This document shows, piece by piece, positions 43,695-50,515 of a stretch of DNA of 50,515 nucleotides. Position numbers and translations under genes: made by a program. The first letter of the stretch is position 1, and the number at the start of each line of letters is the position of its first letter. The notes under the pieces are model-generated. The model had not been told where the DNA came from, searched no databases, and saw only the letters and a list, made by a program, of their open reading frames with translations. This DNA comes from Microbacteriaceae bacterium PS02066 (GTDB taxonomy: Bacteria; Actinomycetota; Actinomycetes; Actinomycetales; Microbacteriaceae): NCBI GenBank assembly GCA_029959545.1, contig JASCPH010000019.1:1-50515 (forward strand). Reading direction: 5' to 3'.

Positions 43695-44353
43695 GCGGCC
43701 GCATCCGGGTCGTCCTCGCCGACGAACACGCCATGATGCGGGCGGGCTTTCGCACCATCCTGACCCTCGACGATCGCATCGAGGTCGTGGGCGAAGCGGC
43801 GACGGGCGCCGAGGCGATCGCCCAGGCCAGGGCCCTGCGACCCGACGTCGTGTGCATGGACGTGCAGATGCCCGACCTCGACGGGCTGGAGGCGACCAGG
43901 CGGATCATCGCCGACCCCGACATCCCCTCGGCCGTGCTCGTGGTGACCACCTTCGACCGCGACGACTACCTCTTCGCCGCCCTCGATGCGGGTGCCTCCG
44001 GGTTCCTCCTGAAGAATGCCGGGCCCGAGGAGCTGACGGCCGCGGTGCGGGTCGTCGCCGCCGGGGATGCGCTGCTCGCCCCGGAGGTCACCCGGCGCGT
44101 CATCGCGCGTTTCGCGAGCCCCGCGGTCTCCGCATCCGCTCCGGACCCACTGCCGGTCTCGAGCCCGCTGACCGAGCGCGAGGAGGAGGTGCTCCGCCTC
44201 ATGGCGGATGCGCTGTCCAACGGCGAGATCGCCGAGCGGCTGTACATCGGTGAGGCGACCGTGAAGACCCACGTGTCCAACGTGCTGGCCAAGCTCGGTG
44301 CCCGCGACCGTGTGCAGGCCGTCGTCCTGGCCCATCGCCACGGCCTCGCCTGA
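43691..44353 (+). CDS. NarL/LuxR-family response regulator
   Basis: 220 aa from GTG 43691. Receiver domain with Asp 57 (VVCMDVQMPD), the Thr and Lys switch residues (VVTTFD, LLKNAGP), and a C-terminal LuxR helix-turn-helix (LTEREEEVLRLMADALSNGEIAERLYIGEATVKTHVSNVLAKLG). Partner of the kinase before it; the NatAB-like exporter downstream is a possible target. Confidence 0.94.
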   Translation: MSGRIRVVLADEHAMMRAGFRTILTLDDRIEVVGEAATGAEAIAQARALRPDVVCMDVQMPDLDGLEATRRIIADPDIPSAVLVVTTFDRDDYLFAALDAGASGFLLKNAGPEELTAAVRVVAAGDALLAPEVTRRVIARFASPAVSASAPDPLPVSSPLTEREEEVLRLMADALSNGEIAERLYIGEATVKTHVSNVLAKLGARDRVQAVVLAHRHGLA

Positions 44354-44392
44354 CCCCTTTCCCCCTCAGCACATCCCTGCCCGAGTTGCGTC

Positions 44393-44427
44393 GCATGTGC
44401 GCAGATGCGCCACTTCTGCGCACATGC
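44393..44427 (+). terminator. Hairpin after the response regulator
   Basis: Perfect 13-base stem GCATGTGCGCAGA / TCTGCGCACATGC with a nine-base loop, 40 bases after the stop. Confidence 0.65.
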
Positions 44428-44508
44428 ACCTGTTGATCTCTGCCGCGGTTGCGCATTTGTGGCGCGGCTGCGGCGGCCGCGCGGTGCCCCGCCCACGCTG
44501 AGCATCCC

Positions 44509-44663
44509 GGATGCGGCACCGCCAGGCCCCCGGATGCGGCACCGCCGGCATCCCGGATGCGGCACCGCCGCGTGCAGCGCGACATCTGCACGACGGGCGG
44601 CTCCAAGGGCGTCCCATCCACCCCGCCAGGTCACTCCTGCACCGCGCGTCGTGCAGATGTCGC
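44509..44663. repeat. Tandem 23-base repeat and long-loop inverted repeat
   Basis: GGATGCGGCACCGCC occurs three times with a 23-base period (44509, 44532, 44555). Just after it, 17-base arms GCGACATCTGCACGACG (44579-44595) and the complement (44647-44663) flank a 51-base loop. No gene is seen in 44354-44788. The inverted repeat has the same layout as the repeat families elsewhere but its own sequence. Confidence 0.75.
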
Positions 44664-44788
44664 GGTACTCGGCCGCATCCGGCGAGGAGGGCTCTCCGCC
44701 GGGAGGGGGAGGGCACGAACCCGTCCGGGGAGGGAGGTGCGCGGGGATGCTGCGGACGTAACGTCGGAGCACGGATCAAGGAGGACGC

Positions 44789-45670
44789 ATGCTGCGCCTG
44801 TCAGGAGTGACAAAGAACTACGGCACACGCCGGGTGCTCGACGATGTCGGGTTCACCGTCGAGAACGGCCGACTCACCGGCTTCGTCGGCGGCAACGGCG
44901 CCGGCAAGACCACGACCATGCGCATCGCGCTGGGTGTGCTCGCGGCGGATGCGGGCACGGTCGAGATCGACGGCACGCCCATCACGAGCGAGGACCGTCG
45001 CCGCTTCGGCTACATGCCCGAGGAGCGCGGCCTGTACCCCAAGATGAAGGTCGGCGAGCACATCGCGTACCTGGCCCGCCTCCACGGCTACAGCAAGGCC
45101 GCGGCCACCGCGAACGCCGAGAAGCTGCTGGACCGCCTCGGACTCGGCGAGCGCCTCGGCGACACGGTCGAGACCCTCTCGCTCGGAAACCAGCAGCGCG
45201 CGCAGATCGCCGCGGCCCTCGTGCACGAACCCGAGGTGCTCATCCTCGACGAGCCGTTCTCGGGCCTCGACCCGCTCGCCGTCGAGGTAGTCGCGGGCGT
45301 GCTCGCGGAGCGCGCCGCGGCGGGCGTCGCCGTGCTCTTCTCATCCCACCAGCTCGACGTCGTCGAACGCCTCTGCGACGACCTCGTCATCATCGCGGGC
45401 GGCACGATCCGCGCCGCGGGCGGCCGAGAGCAGCTCCGCGCCGAGTACAGCTCGCCCCGCTATGAGCTCGTCACCGGTGGCGACCTGGGTTGGCTCCGCG
45501 ACGTCCCCGAGGTCACCGTCGTCGAGCTCGCCGGCGGGGAGGCCGTGTTCGAGGCCTCCCCCGAAACCGCCCGCGCCGTCCTCTCTCGCGCGGCGGCTTC
45601 CGGCGACGTCGACGCCTTCTCGCCGCAGCGCCCCACTCTCACGCAGATCTTCCGGGAGGTCATCCGATGA
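44789..45670 (+). CDS. ABC transporter ATP-binding protein (NatA-like)
   Basis: 293 aa. Walker A FVGGNGAGKTTT (about residues 33-44), signature LSLGNQQR (the LSxGNxQ variant common in NatA-type ATPases), Walker B VLILDEPFSGLDP, H-loop LFSSHQLDVVE, and a C-terminal accessory domain of about 80 residues. Pairs with the permease it overlaps (ATGA). Drives export, perhaps of Na+ or a toxic compound. Confidence 0.92.
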   Translation: MLRLSGVTKNYGTRRVLDDVGFTVENGRLTGFVGGNGAGKTTTMRIALGVLAADAGTVEIDGTPITSEDRRRFGYMPEERGLYPKMKVGEHIAYLARLHGYSKAAATANAEKLLDRLGLGERLGDTVETLSLGNQQRAQIAAALVHEPEVLILDEPFSGLDPLAVEVVAGVLAERAAAGVAVLFSSHQLDVVERLCDDLVIIAGGTIRAAGGREQLRAEYSSPRYELVTGGDLGWLRDVPEVTVVELAGGEAVFEASPETARAVLSRAAASGDVDAFSPQRPTLTQIFREVIR

Positions 45671-46788
45671 ACGCGCACGTCCCCACAGCCCCCACCACCG
45701 CGCAGAGCGTCTGGCTGGTCGCCGAGCGCGAGATCGGCTCCAAGCTGCGCAGCAAGTCGTTCGTGATCTCGACCGTCATCCTCTTCGTGCTCGCCCTCGG
45801 CGCGGTCGTCTGGGGCGGGTTCACGGCCAGCGACACGAGCGGCATCAAGGTAGCGGTGACGCCGGCGACCGCACCCGTCGTCTCGGGCGCCGCAGGACTC
45901 GACGTGACGGATGCGGACTCCTCCGACGCCGCCATGGCGCTGGTCACGGACGGCACCGTGGAAGCTGCTCTCGTCCCCACCGCGGACGTTCCGGATGCAA
46001 CAGCGTCCGGTGCGTTCGACTACACGGTCGTCGGCAAGGACGACCTGCCGTCCGGCCTGCTGCCGATCCTCAGCCAGTCGCCGCCGGTGCACCTGCTCGA
46101 CCCGTCGAGCACCGACTTCCTGCTGCGGTACTTCGTGGCCCTCGGGTTCGGCCTCGTGTTCCTGCTCGCCGCTTCCACCTTCGGCGGGACGATCGCGCAG
46201 TCGGTCGTCGAGGAGAAGCAGACCCGCGTCGTGGAACTGCTGATCTCCGCCATTCCGGTGCGGGCTCTCATGGCGGGCAAGATCATCGGCAACACGATCC
46301 TCGCGATGGGTCAGATCGTGGTGCTCGCGGCGATCGCGATCGTCGGGCTCTCGGTGACGGGGCAGGACCTCGTGCTCACCGGCCTCGGCGGGCCCATCGT
46401 GTGGTTCGCGATCTTCTTCCTGCTCGGCTTCATCCTGCTGGCGGCCCTGTTCGCCGCGGCCGGCGCCATGGTGTCGCGCATGGAAGACATCGGCTCGACG
46501 ACGGCACCGCTCACGATGCTCGTGATGCTGCCGTACTTCCTCGTCATCTTCTTCAACGACAACCCGCTCGTGCTGACGATCATGTCGTACGTGCCGTTCT
46601 CGGCTCCGGTCGCGATGCCGCTGCGCCTCTACCTCGGCGACGCGATGTGGTGGGAGCCGCTGGTCTCGCTCGTCGTCCTCGCGATCACGTGCGTGTTGGC
46701 GATCTGGGTCGGCTCGCGCATCTACAGCCGCTCGCTGCTGCGGATGGGGGCACGCGTGAAGCTGTCGGAGGCGCTCTCACGCAGCTGA
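45667..46788 (+). CDS. ABC exporter permease (NatB / ABC-2 type)
   Basis: 373 aa. An N-terminal helix after VAEREIGSKLRSKSFVISTVILF, a large extracytoplasmic loop (about residues 60-160), then five or six helices with the EEKQTRVVELLISAIPVRALMAGKIIGNTILAMGQIVVL motif typical of NatB. Forms the channel for the ATPase before it. Confidence 0.92.
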   Translation: MNAHVPTAPTTAQSVWLVAEREIGSKLRSKSFVISTVILFVLALGAVVWGGFTASDTSGIKVAVTPATAPVVSGAAGLDVTDADSSDAAMALVTDGTVEAALVPTADVPDATASGAFDYTVVGKDDLPSGLLPILSQSPPVHLLDPSSTDFLLRYFVALGFGLVFLLAASTFGGTIAQSVVEEKQTRVVELLISAIPVRALMAGKIIGNTILAMGQIVVLAAIAIVGLSVTGQDLVLTGLGGPIVWFAIFFLLGFILLAALFAAAGAMVSRMEDIGSTTAPLTMLVMLPYFLVIFFNDNPLVLTIMSYVPFSAPVAMPLRLYLGDAMWWEPLVSLVVLAITCVLAIWVGSRIYSRSLLRMGARVKLSEALSRS

Positions 46789-46803
46789 CCCCGCATCCGC
46801 CCA

Positions 46804-46930
46804 CCGAGACTGCATTTCCGTCACGAGATCACGGGGTTTACCCGCACTCTCGTGACGGGGATGGGCCCACGCGCCCAGAGGCTCCGCGTCCGCGCAGCGG
46901 GCGTGGAGAGGGCGTGGGGACAGTCTCGCG
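46804..46930. repeat. Palindromic repeat, family 1, copy E (composite form)
   Basis: CCGAGACTGCATTTCC, inner CGAGATCACGG, then the 58-base segment 46863-46920 shared with copy B, closing CAGTCTCGCG. It starts 16 bases after the permease stop. In this copy the inner right arm is damaged (CGCACTCTCGTG instead of GTGATCTCGTG). No gene is seen in 46789-47091. Confidence 0.83.
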
Positions 46931-47042
46931 AAACACCGGCCCGAAACTGAACGGCCCGAAATGAGGTTTCGATACGGCACCCGTTTGCGGACCGCTCGTT
47001 CCCACGAGTGACTGACAGTCCCACAAACGATCGTTTCCGGCA

Positions 47043-47080
47043 GGTGGGCACGCGCCGAAAACTATGACGGCGTGCCCACC
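47043..47080 (-). terminator. Hairpin after the MerR gene
   Basis: Perfect 11-base stem GGTGGGCACGC / GCGTGCCCACC with a 16-base loop, 12 bases past the minus-strand stop. Confidence 0.65.
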
Positions 47081-47091
47081 GTAGACGGTCT

Positions 47092-47895
47092 TCAACTGCG
47101 ACGCACGGGCTGCTGCAACTCGGTCACCCAATCGGATTGGTTTTCCGAGACTGCCCGGACATACAGTTCCCGACATGGTCCCGCGTGGACAAGCCCGCGA
47201 GCAAAAATCTCAGCGTGGATCGCCTGCCAGCTCTCGGCGATGTGTGCCATGGAACCGAGATGGATGCCGCAGACGGCTGCTTCGGCAGCGGGCAGGTCAA
47301 CAAGTTCGATCCCATCGCGGACTGGCCCGTTGTAGGCGTAGCCGGCGATGACTTGCAGACCGTCTTCAATCGTCTCGTACTGTGCGATCGGCGTCGTCAG
47401 AGCTCCACACTCATCACCGATGATCTCGGCAACGGCATCGAAGGCGGGGCCCACCACACTTGCGACCGAAGGTTGATCTGCGACGACGACGCGGTGGGCA
47501 GCCAGGCGGACAGCGGGTAGCGACTTCTCAACGATCTCTATCTGGGACATGTGGTTCTCCTTCTCGATAAGTTGGAGCCGTCGTTCCACGTCAACGAGTC
47601 GGTCAGCGGCGATGCGGTGTTCCTGCTCGACCTCAGCGCGCCGGATGCGCAATAGTGCGGAGATGCGATTTGCATCGACTCCGCGGTCGAGAATCGACGA
47701 GATATCGTCGAGACCGAAGCCGAGTTGGCGCAGTGCGACGATCCGATGCAAGCGTTCAAGTTGCGAGGGATCGTAGGAGCGGTAGCCGCTGTACTCGTCC
47801 ACGTGAGCTGGTACGAGCAGACCAGCGGTATCCCAATGCCTCAGCATCCGATGGGTCACCTGGCCGATCTGCGCGAAGGCTCCGATGGATAACAT
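47092..47895 (-). CDS. MerR-family regulator with GyrI-like effector domain
   Basis: 267 aa. MerR winged helix at the N-terminus (LSIGAFAQIGQVTHRMLRHWDTAGLLVP...SGYRSYDPSQLERLHRIVALRQLGFGLDDISSIL), a coiled-coil (residues 85-115) and a GyrI/BltR-like ligand domain (from SQIEIVEKSLPAVRLAAHRV onward). Such proteins bind drugs or other hydrophobic compounds and activate efflux genes. Codon use is more AT-rich than its neighbours, suggesting transfer. No target gene lies next to it. Confidence 0.88.
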   Translation of the reverse strand: MLSIGAFAQIGQVTHRMLRHWDTAGLLVPAHVDEYSGYRSYDPSQLERLHRIVALRQLGFGLDDISSILDRGVDANRISALLRIRRAEVEQEHRIAADRLVDVERRLQLIEKENHMSQIEIVEKSLPAVRLAAHRVVVADQPSVASVVGPAFDAVAEIIGDECGALTTPIAQYETIEDGLQVIAGYAYNGPVRDGIELVDLPAAEAAVCGIHLGSMAHIAESWQAIHAEIFARGLVHAGPCRELYVRAVSENQSDWVTELQQPVRRS

Positions 47896-48585
47896 GTCTC
47901 AGTTCTTTCGCCTTCCACAGTGTCAGAGTCAAGTATCACCTCCGAATCCAAGGTCGGATCCCCTACGGAGTGCCACCCGAATCGCGACAGGCGTCGCGTC
48001 ACCTGGCGCGCGAGTCCGCCGGAATCCCCTGCCGCTTGCTGGTTGTGACGACCGTTTGCGGCAGCCGTTTCGCACCGCACCTAGGGACCGCACCGAAAAC
48101 GATCGTTCTCGGCAAGAGCCATGTACCACTTGTGGCCGAGCGAAAATCACCCGGGCTGCCGAGACGGAACGATCACTCGGGCCAAAGCAGTTCCTCGATG
48201 CAGACTCGCTCATTGGATCCGCCACTGTCGTCGCTCCCGCGAGGATCGTGGCCCGAACATCTTCGCCGGGCCACGATCCTGCACCCTAGGGGTTCGGCTG
48301 GGTACGCGGTGGCACAGGCCGGGGTGCTGGCGGCGGCGTTGCCTTGGGCGGCGGCGATTCACGAATTACACGGGAAGGCCGCTGAGGAAGAGGCGGGGGT
48401 GGAGGTGTTTGTGATCGAATTCAACCCGTCTGGTGGTCGGAATCGCTTGGTGAGTCTCGGACAGCGTCGAGACACGGTAGCCCCGCTTACGTTGTAAGCA
48501 GGGCTACCGTGGGCATATATCGGTCGGTCCTATGTGCACTAGCGGATAGCGTGGGGGCTTTGGCCGGTGGGAGGGATGGCACGTC
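47896..48585. other. 690-base gap without a clear gene, with two hairpins
   Basis: Lower GC than the surroundings. Two strong hairpins: GGATCGTGGCCCG / CGGGCCACGATCC (48243-48255 and 48267-48279), and 48473-48511 (CACGGTAGCCCCGCTTAC with its near-complement). A frame through 48300-48497 reads VAQAGVLAAALPWAAAIHEL and ends TVAPLTL; it has no start or family I recognise and may be the tail of a lost gene. The last 70 bases carry the tetR promoter region and a GGGAGGGA ribosome site. Confidence 0.6.
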
Positions 48586-49302
48586 ATGCCAAAGGGATCC
48601 AGCCGGGAGCCCAGACGGTCAGCGGCCGGCCGCCTGAGCCGTGAACTCGTTATCGAGATTGCTCTTGGTCAGATTGATCGCTCAGGCGCGCAGGGCCTCT
48701 CGATGCGTTCCCTCGCCCAGGAGCTGGGGGTGGAGGCCATGTCTCTCTACCGGTATGTGCACGGGCGTGAGGATCTGCTTGAGGGTGTGATCGCTCTGCT
48801 CCTCGGACGGTTGACATCCGATCTGGATGAGGAGTTGTCGGAGCACTGGCAAGGCTTTCTGCAGGATCTCGCCCATAAGGTGCGTCAGATAGCGATCGAT
48901 CATCCGCAGGCGTTTCCGTTGGTGGCGACCCGGCATCCCGCGGCGCCTTGGCTGAGACCTCCGCTTCGTAGCGTCGAGGTGGTGAACACCTTCCTCAGCA
49001 CTCTCTTGGGGCATGGGTTCACCGACGCTCAAGCGGTTGATGCGTACCGTGCTTTCAGCAGCTTCCTGCTCGGTCAACTCTTGCTGGAGTCCGCGGTCCG
49101 GGGAGCTGAGACGGGCCCGGTGGAAGAACCGCTGGACGAAGGAGCCGCGGATATCCCCGAGCGCGACGGCAGCATTAGCCTGCAGGACACGCCGGAGGTG
49201 CTCCGGCTTCGGGCTCTTCTGAGCGAGGATCGTTCCGACGAAGAGTTCGAGGTATCGCTGGAAGTACTCCTCAACCGTCTCGCCGGAGAGCTGACCCAAT
49301 AG
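48586..49302 (+). CDS. TetR-family transcriptional regulator
   Basis: 238 aa. N-terminal helix-turn-helix (LSRELVIEIALGQIDRSGAQGLSMRSLAQELGVEAMSLYRYVHGREDLLEGV, about residues 18-68) of the TetR type (MSLYRYV), and a TetR-like C-terminal dimer and ligand domain. Convergent with the YihY gene; its regulated gene is not evident. Confidence 0.9.
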   Translation: MPKGSSREPRRSAAGRLSRELVIEIALGQIDRSGAQGLSMRSLAQELGVEAMSLYRYVHGREDLLEGVIALLLGRLTSDLDEELSEHWQGFLQDLAHKVRQIAIDHPQAFPLVATRHPAAPWLRPPLRSVEVVNTFLSTLLGHGFTDAQAVDAYRAFSSFLLGQLLLESAVRGAETGPVEEPLDEGAADIPERDGSISLQDTPEVLRLRALLSEDRSDEEFEVSLEVLLNRLAGELTQ

Positions 49303-49334
49303 CCACGGCGTGGGCGTCCAGGACCGGGCAGCCG

Positions 49335-50432
49335 TCAACGTTTCCGAGGCGTTCCTCGAGTGGTGGTCCCCTCGGCTGTGTCGTCGTCCGGGTCCGCGTT
49401 CAGTCGGATCTCTCGGCCCTTCTCGACATCCTCCTGCTCCTTCGCGGCGGCCTTGTCGCTCTTGCGGGTGTCACGTGGTGGGAGCTGGATGTCCTCCTCC
49501 GCGGCGATGCCTGCCTGCAGTTGACGGCCGCGTTCGAGCTCAGCGTCGAACTCCGCCCCGAACAGCAGGGCGAGGTTGGCGATCCACAGCCAGAGCAGGA
49601 AGATAATAATGCCCGCGAGGGAGCCGTAGGTGCGGTCGTAGTTGGAGAAGTTGCCGACGTAGAACCCGAAGCCTGTGGTGGCAAGAGCGAGCACGATGAT
49701 CGCCAGCAACGCTCCCATGCTGATCCACCGGAATTTCGGCTGCTTCGCGTTCGGGGTGGCGTAGTAGAGGATCGCGACGACCAGCACGATGATGAACACC
49801 AGCAGTGGCCACTTGGCGATGGACCAGATCGTCTGGGGGACGTCGCCGAGGCCGAGTGCGTCGCCGATGGCTGTCGTGACGGAGCCGGAGACCACGAGGA
49901 GGATTGAGGCGATCACGAGCAGCACGATCGTGATGACGGTGACCAGAAGCTGGGTGAGCTTCAGCTTCCAGAACGGCCGCCCCTCCTCGATCTCGTAGAT
50001 CCGGTTCATGGCGCGGCTGAACGCGCCCACGTAGCCGGATGCCGACCAGATGGCCAGCAGGATGCCGGTGATGAGAGCGAAACCGGCACCCGGAGTCTCG
50101 GCGATCTGCTCGATCGGCCCGCGGATCGTGTCGACCGTGTCGCCGGGAGCGACCTGCTCGATGATTCCCAGCACCGCGTCGCTGGCGGCTTTTCCCTGCC
50201 CAACGACACCCAGTATAGAGAAGATCGCAATCAGGCCCGGAAAGAGCGACAGCACCGCGTAGTACGTCAGCGACGCGGCGACGTCCGTGCACTGGTCCGA
50301 GGAAAACTCACGGATCGTCTTCCGCAGTACGTATTTCCAGGACCTCTTGTGAAGATCGTCCGGGGAGTCTGGCTTTCCTGACGCTTCCGGGTCCGGGGCG
50401 TTGCGCGGGGTGGCGGGGGCTGTGCTGCTCAT
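49335..50432 (-). CDS. YihY/BrkB-family inner-membrane protein
   Basis: 365 aa from ATG 50432 (AAGGAGCTCGCG upstream; a longer start at 50489 lacks one). After a 40-residue polar N-terminus come DVAASLTYYAVLSLFPGLIAIFSIL, SASGYVGAFSRAMNRIYEIEEGRPFWKLK, and in all about six helices, the YihY/virulence factor BrkB pattern, ending in a highly charged tail (KSDKAAAKEQEDVEKG). Once called RNase BN, the family's true role is unclear, possibly envelope transport. Confidence 0.9.
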   Translation of the reverse strand: MSSTAPATPRNAPDPEASGKPDSPDDLHKRSWKYVLRKTIREFSSDQCTDVAASLTYYAVLSLFPGLIAIFSILGVVGQGKAASDAVLGIIEQVAPGDTVDTIRGPIEQIAETPGAGFALITGILLAIWSASGYVGAFSRAMNRIYEIEEGRPFWKLKLTQLLVTVITIVLLVIASILLVVSGSVTTAIGDALGLGDVPQTIWSIAKWPLLVFIIVLVVAILYYATPNAKQPKFRWISMGALLAIIVLALATTGFGFYVGNFSNYDRTYGSLAGIIIFLLWLWIANLALLFGAEFDAELERGRQLQAGIAAEEDIQLPPRDTRKSDKAAAKEQEDVEKGREIRLNADPDDDTAEGTTTRGTPRKR

Positions 50433-50515
50433 CGCGAGCTCCTTCGTCAAGGGGCGGGGCCCGGGTTTGAACGGGCCGCCCCCATACATCGGGGTACGCG
50501 GGGGGAGGGGGGAGA

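Noticed and set aside
48300..48497. A possible C-terminal gene fragment (VAQAGVLAAAL...)
   Set aside because: No start, no recognisable family and weak coding character; mentioned only within the gap entry.

Overview
The DNA looks chromosomal and comes from a high-GC actinobacterium. Frequent GTG starts, strong G/C third positions, ATGA/GTGA start-stop overlaps and an abundance of the word GGATGCG/CGCATCC suggest Microbacteriaceae, most likely Microbacterium (inference from style and gene content, not a database match). I saw no rRNA, tRNA, CRISPR array, insertion sequence or prophage.

Left part (1-8.2 kb): a five-gene branched-chain-amino-acid-type (HAAT) ABC importer on the minus strand, read from a promoter it shares back to back with a tetrahydrofolate-dependent aryl O-demethylase-like gene (LigM/GcvT fold). 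That gene is followed by an IclR regulator and a 6PGDH-like oxidoreductase with a DUF1932-like C-terminus. The next block (8.2-13.5 kb) shows decay: a YdcF/SanA-like gene broken by a CTAG duplication, a frameshifted acyl-CoA ligase within a MaoC / CoA-ligase / MHS-transporter operon, a peptidase-E-like remnant, and a MarR regulator. At 13.5-15.7 kb there is a Cys-rich mini-protein and a sulfur-stress unit: a CoA-disulfide-reductase/rhodanese fusion plus a CstR-like repressor, with a perfect CsoR-type operator inside the promoter.

Centre (16.8-25.7 kb), the most interesting region: two more LigM-like O-demethylases, one divergent from a LysR gene and one divergent from a four-gene operon. The operon encodes a GalB-type hydratase, a GalC/LigK-type aldolase, a GalD-type tautomerase and a two-domain VOC extradiol dioxygenase. 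A short cobalamin-independent methionine-synthase-like protein converges on it. Together these read as a pathway for methoxylated aromatic acids: O-demethylation onto tetrahydrofolate, ring cleavage (apparently by a VOC enzyme rather than a LigAB/GalA-type one), 4-oxalomesaconate processing to pyruvate and oxaloacetate, and a methyl acceptor step. The importer, the MHS transporter and a secreted, wall-anchored esterase-like protein (DUF6351-like, 25.8-28.6 kb, beside a PaaX-type regulator) may supply substrates.

Right part (29.8-50.5 kb): mostly housekeeping and accessory genes: a beta-lactamase-fold protein without its nucleophile motif, an M13 peptidase, a MATE transporter, a TrmH-type methylase, mntH-mntR with two operator palindromes, an SDR, a HAD phosphatase, pyrE, xthA, a two-component system, a NatAB-like exporter, a MerR regulator in a lower-GC patch, a TetR regulator and a YihY/BrkB membrane protein. 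Intergenic regions carry at least two families of dispersed palindromic repeats (five copies of one, about six of the other) and several single long-loop inverted repeats.
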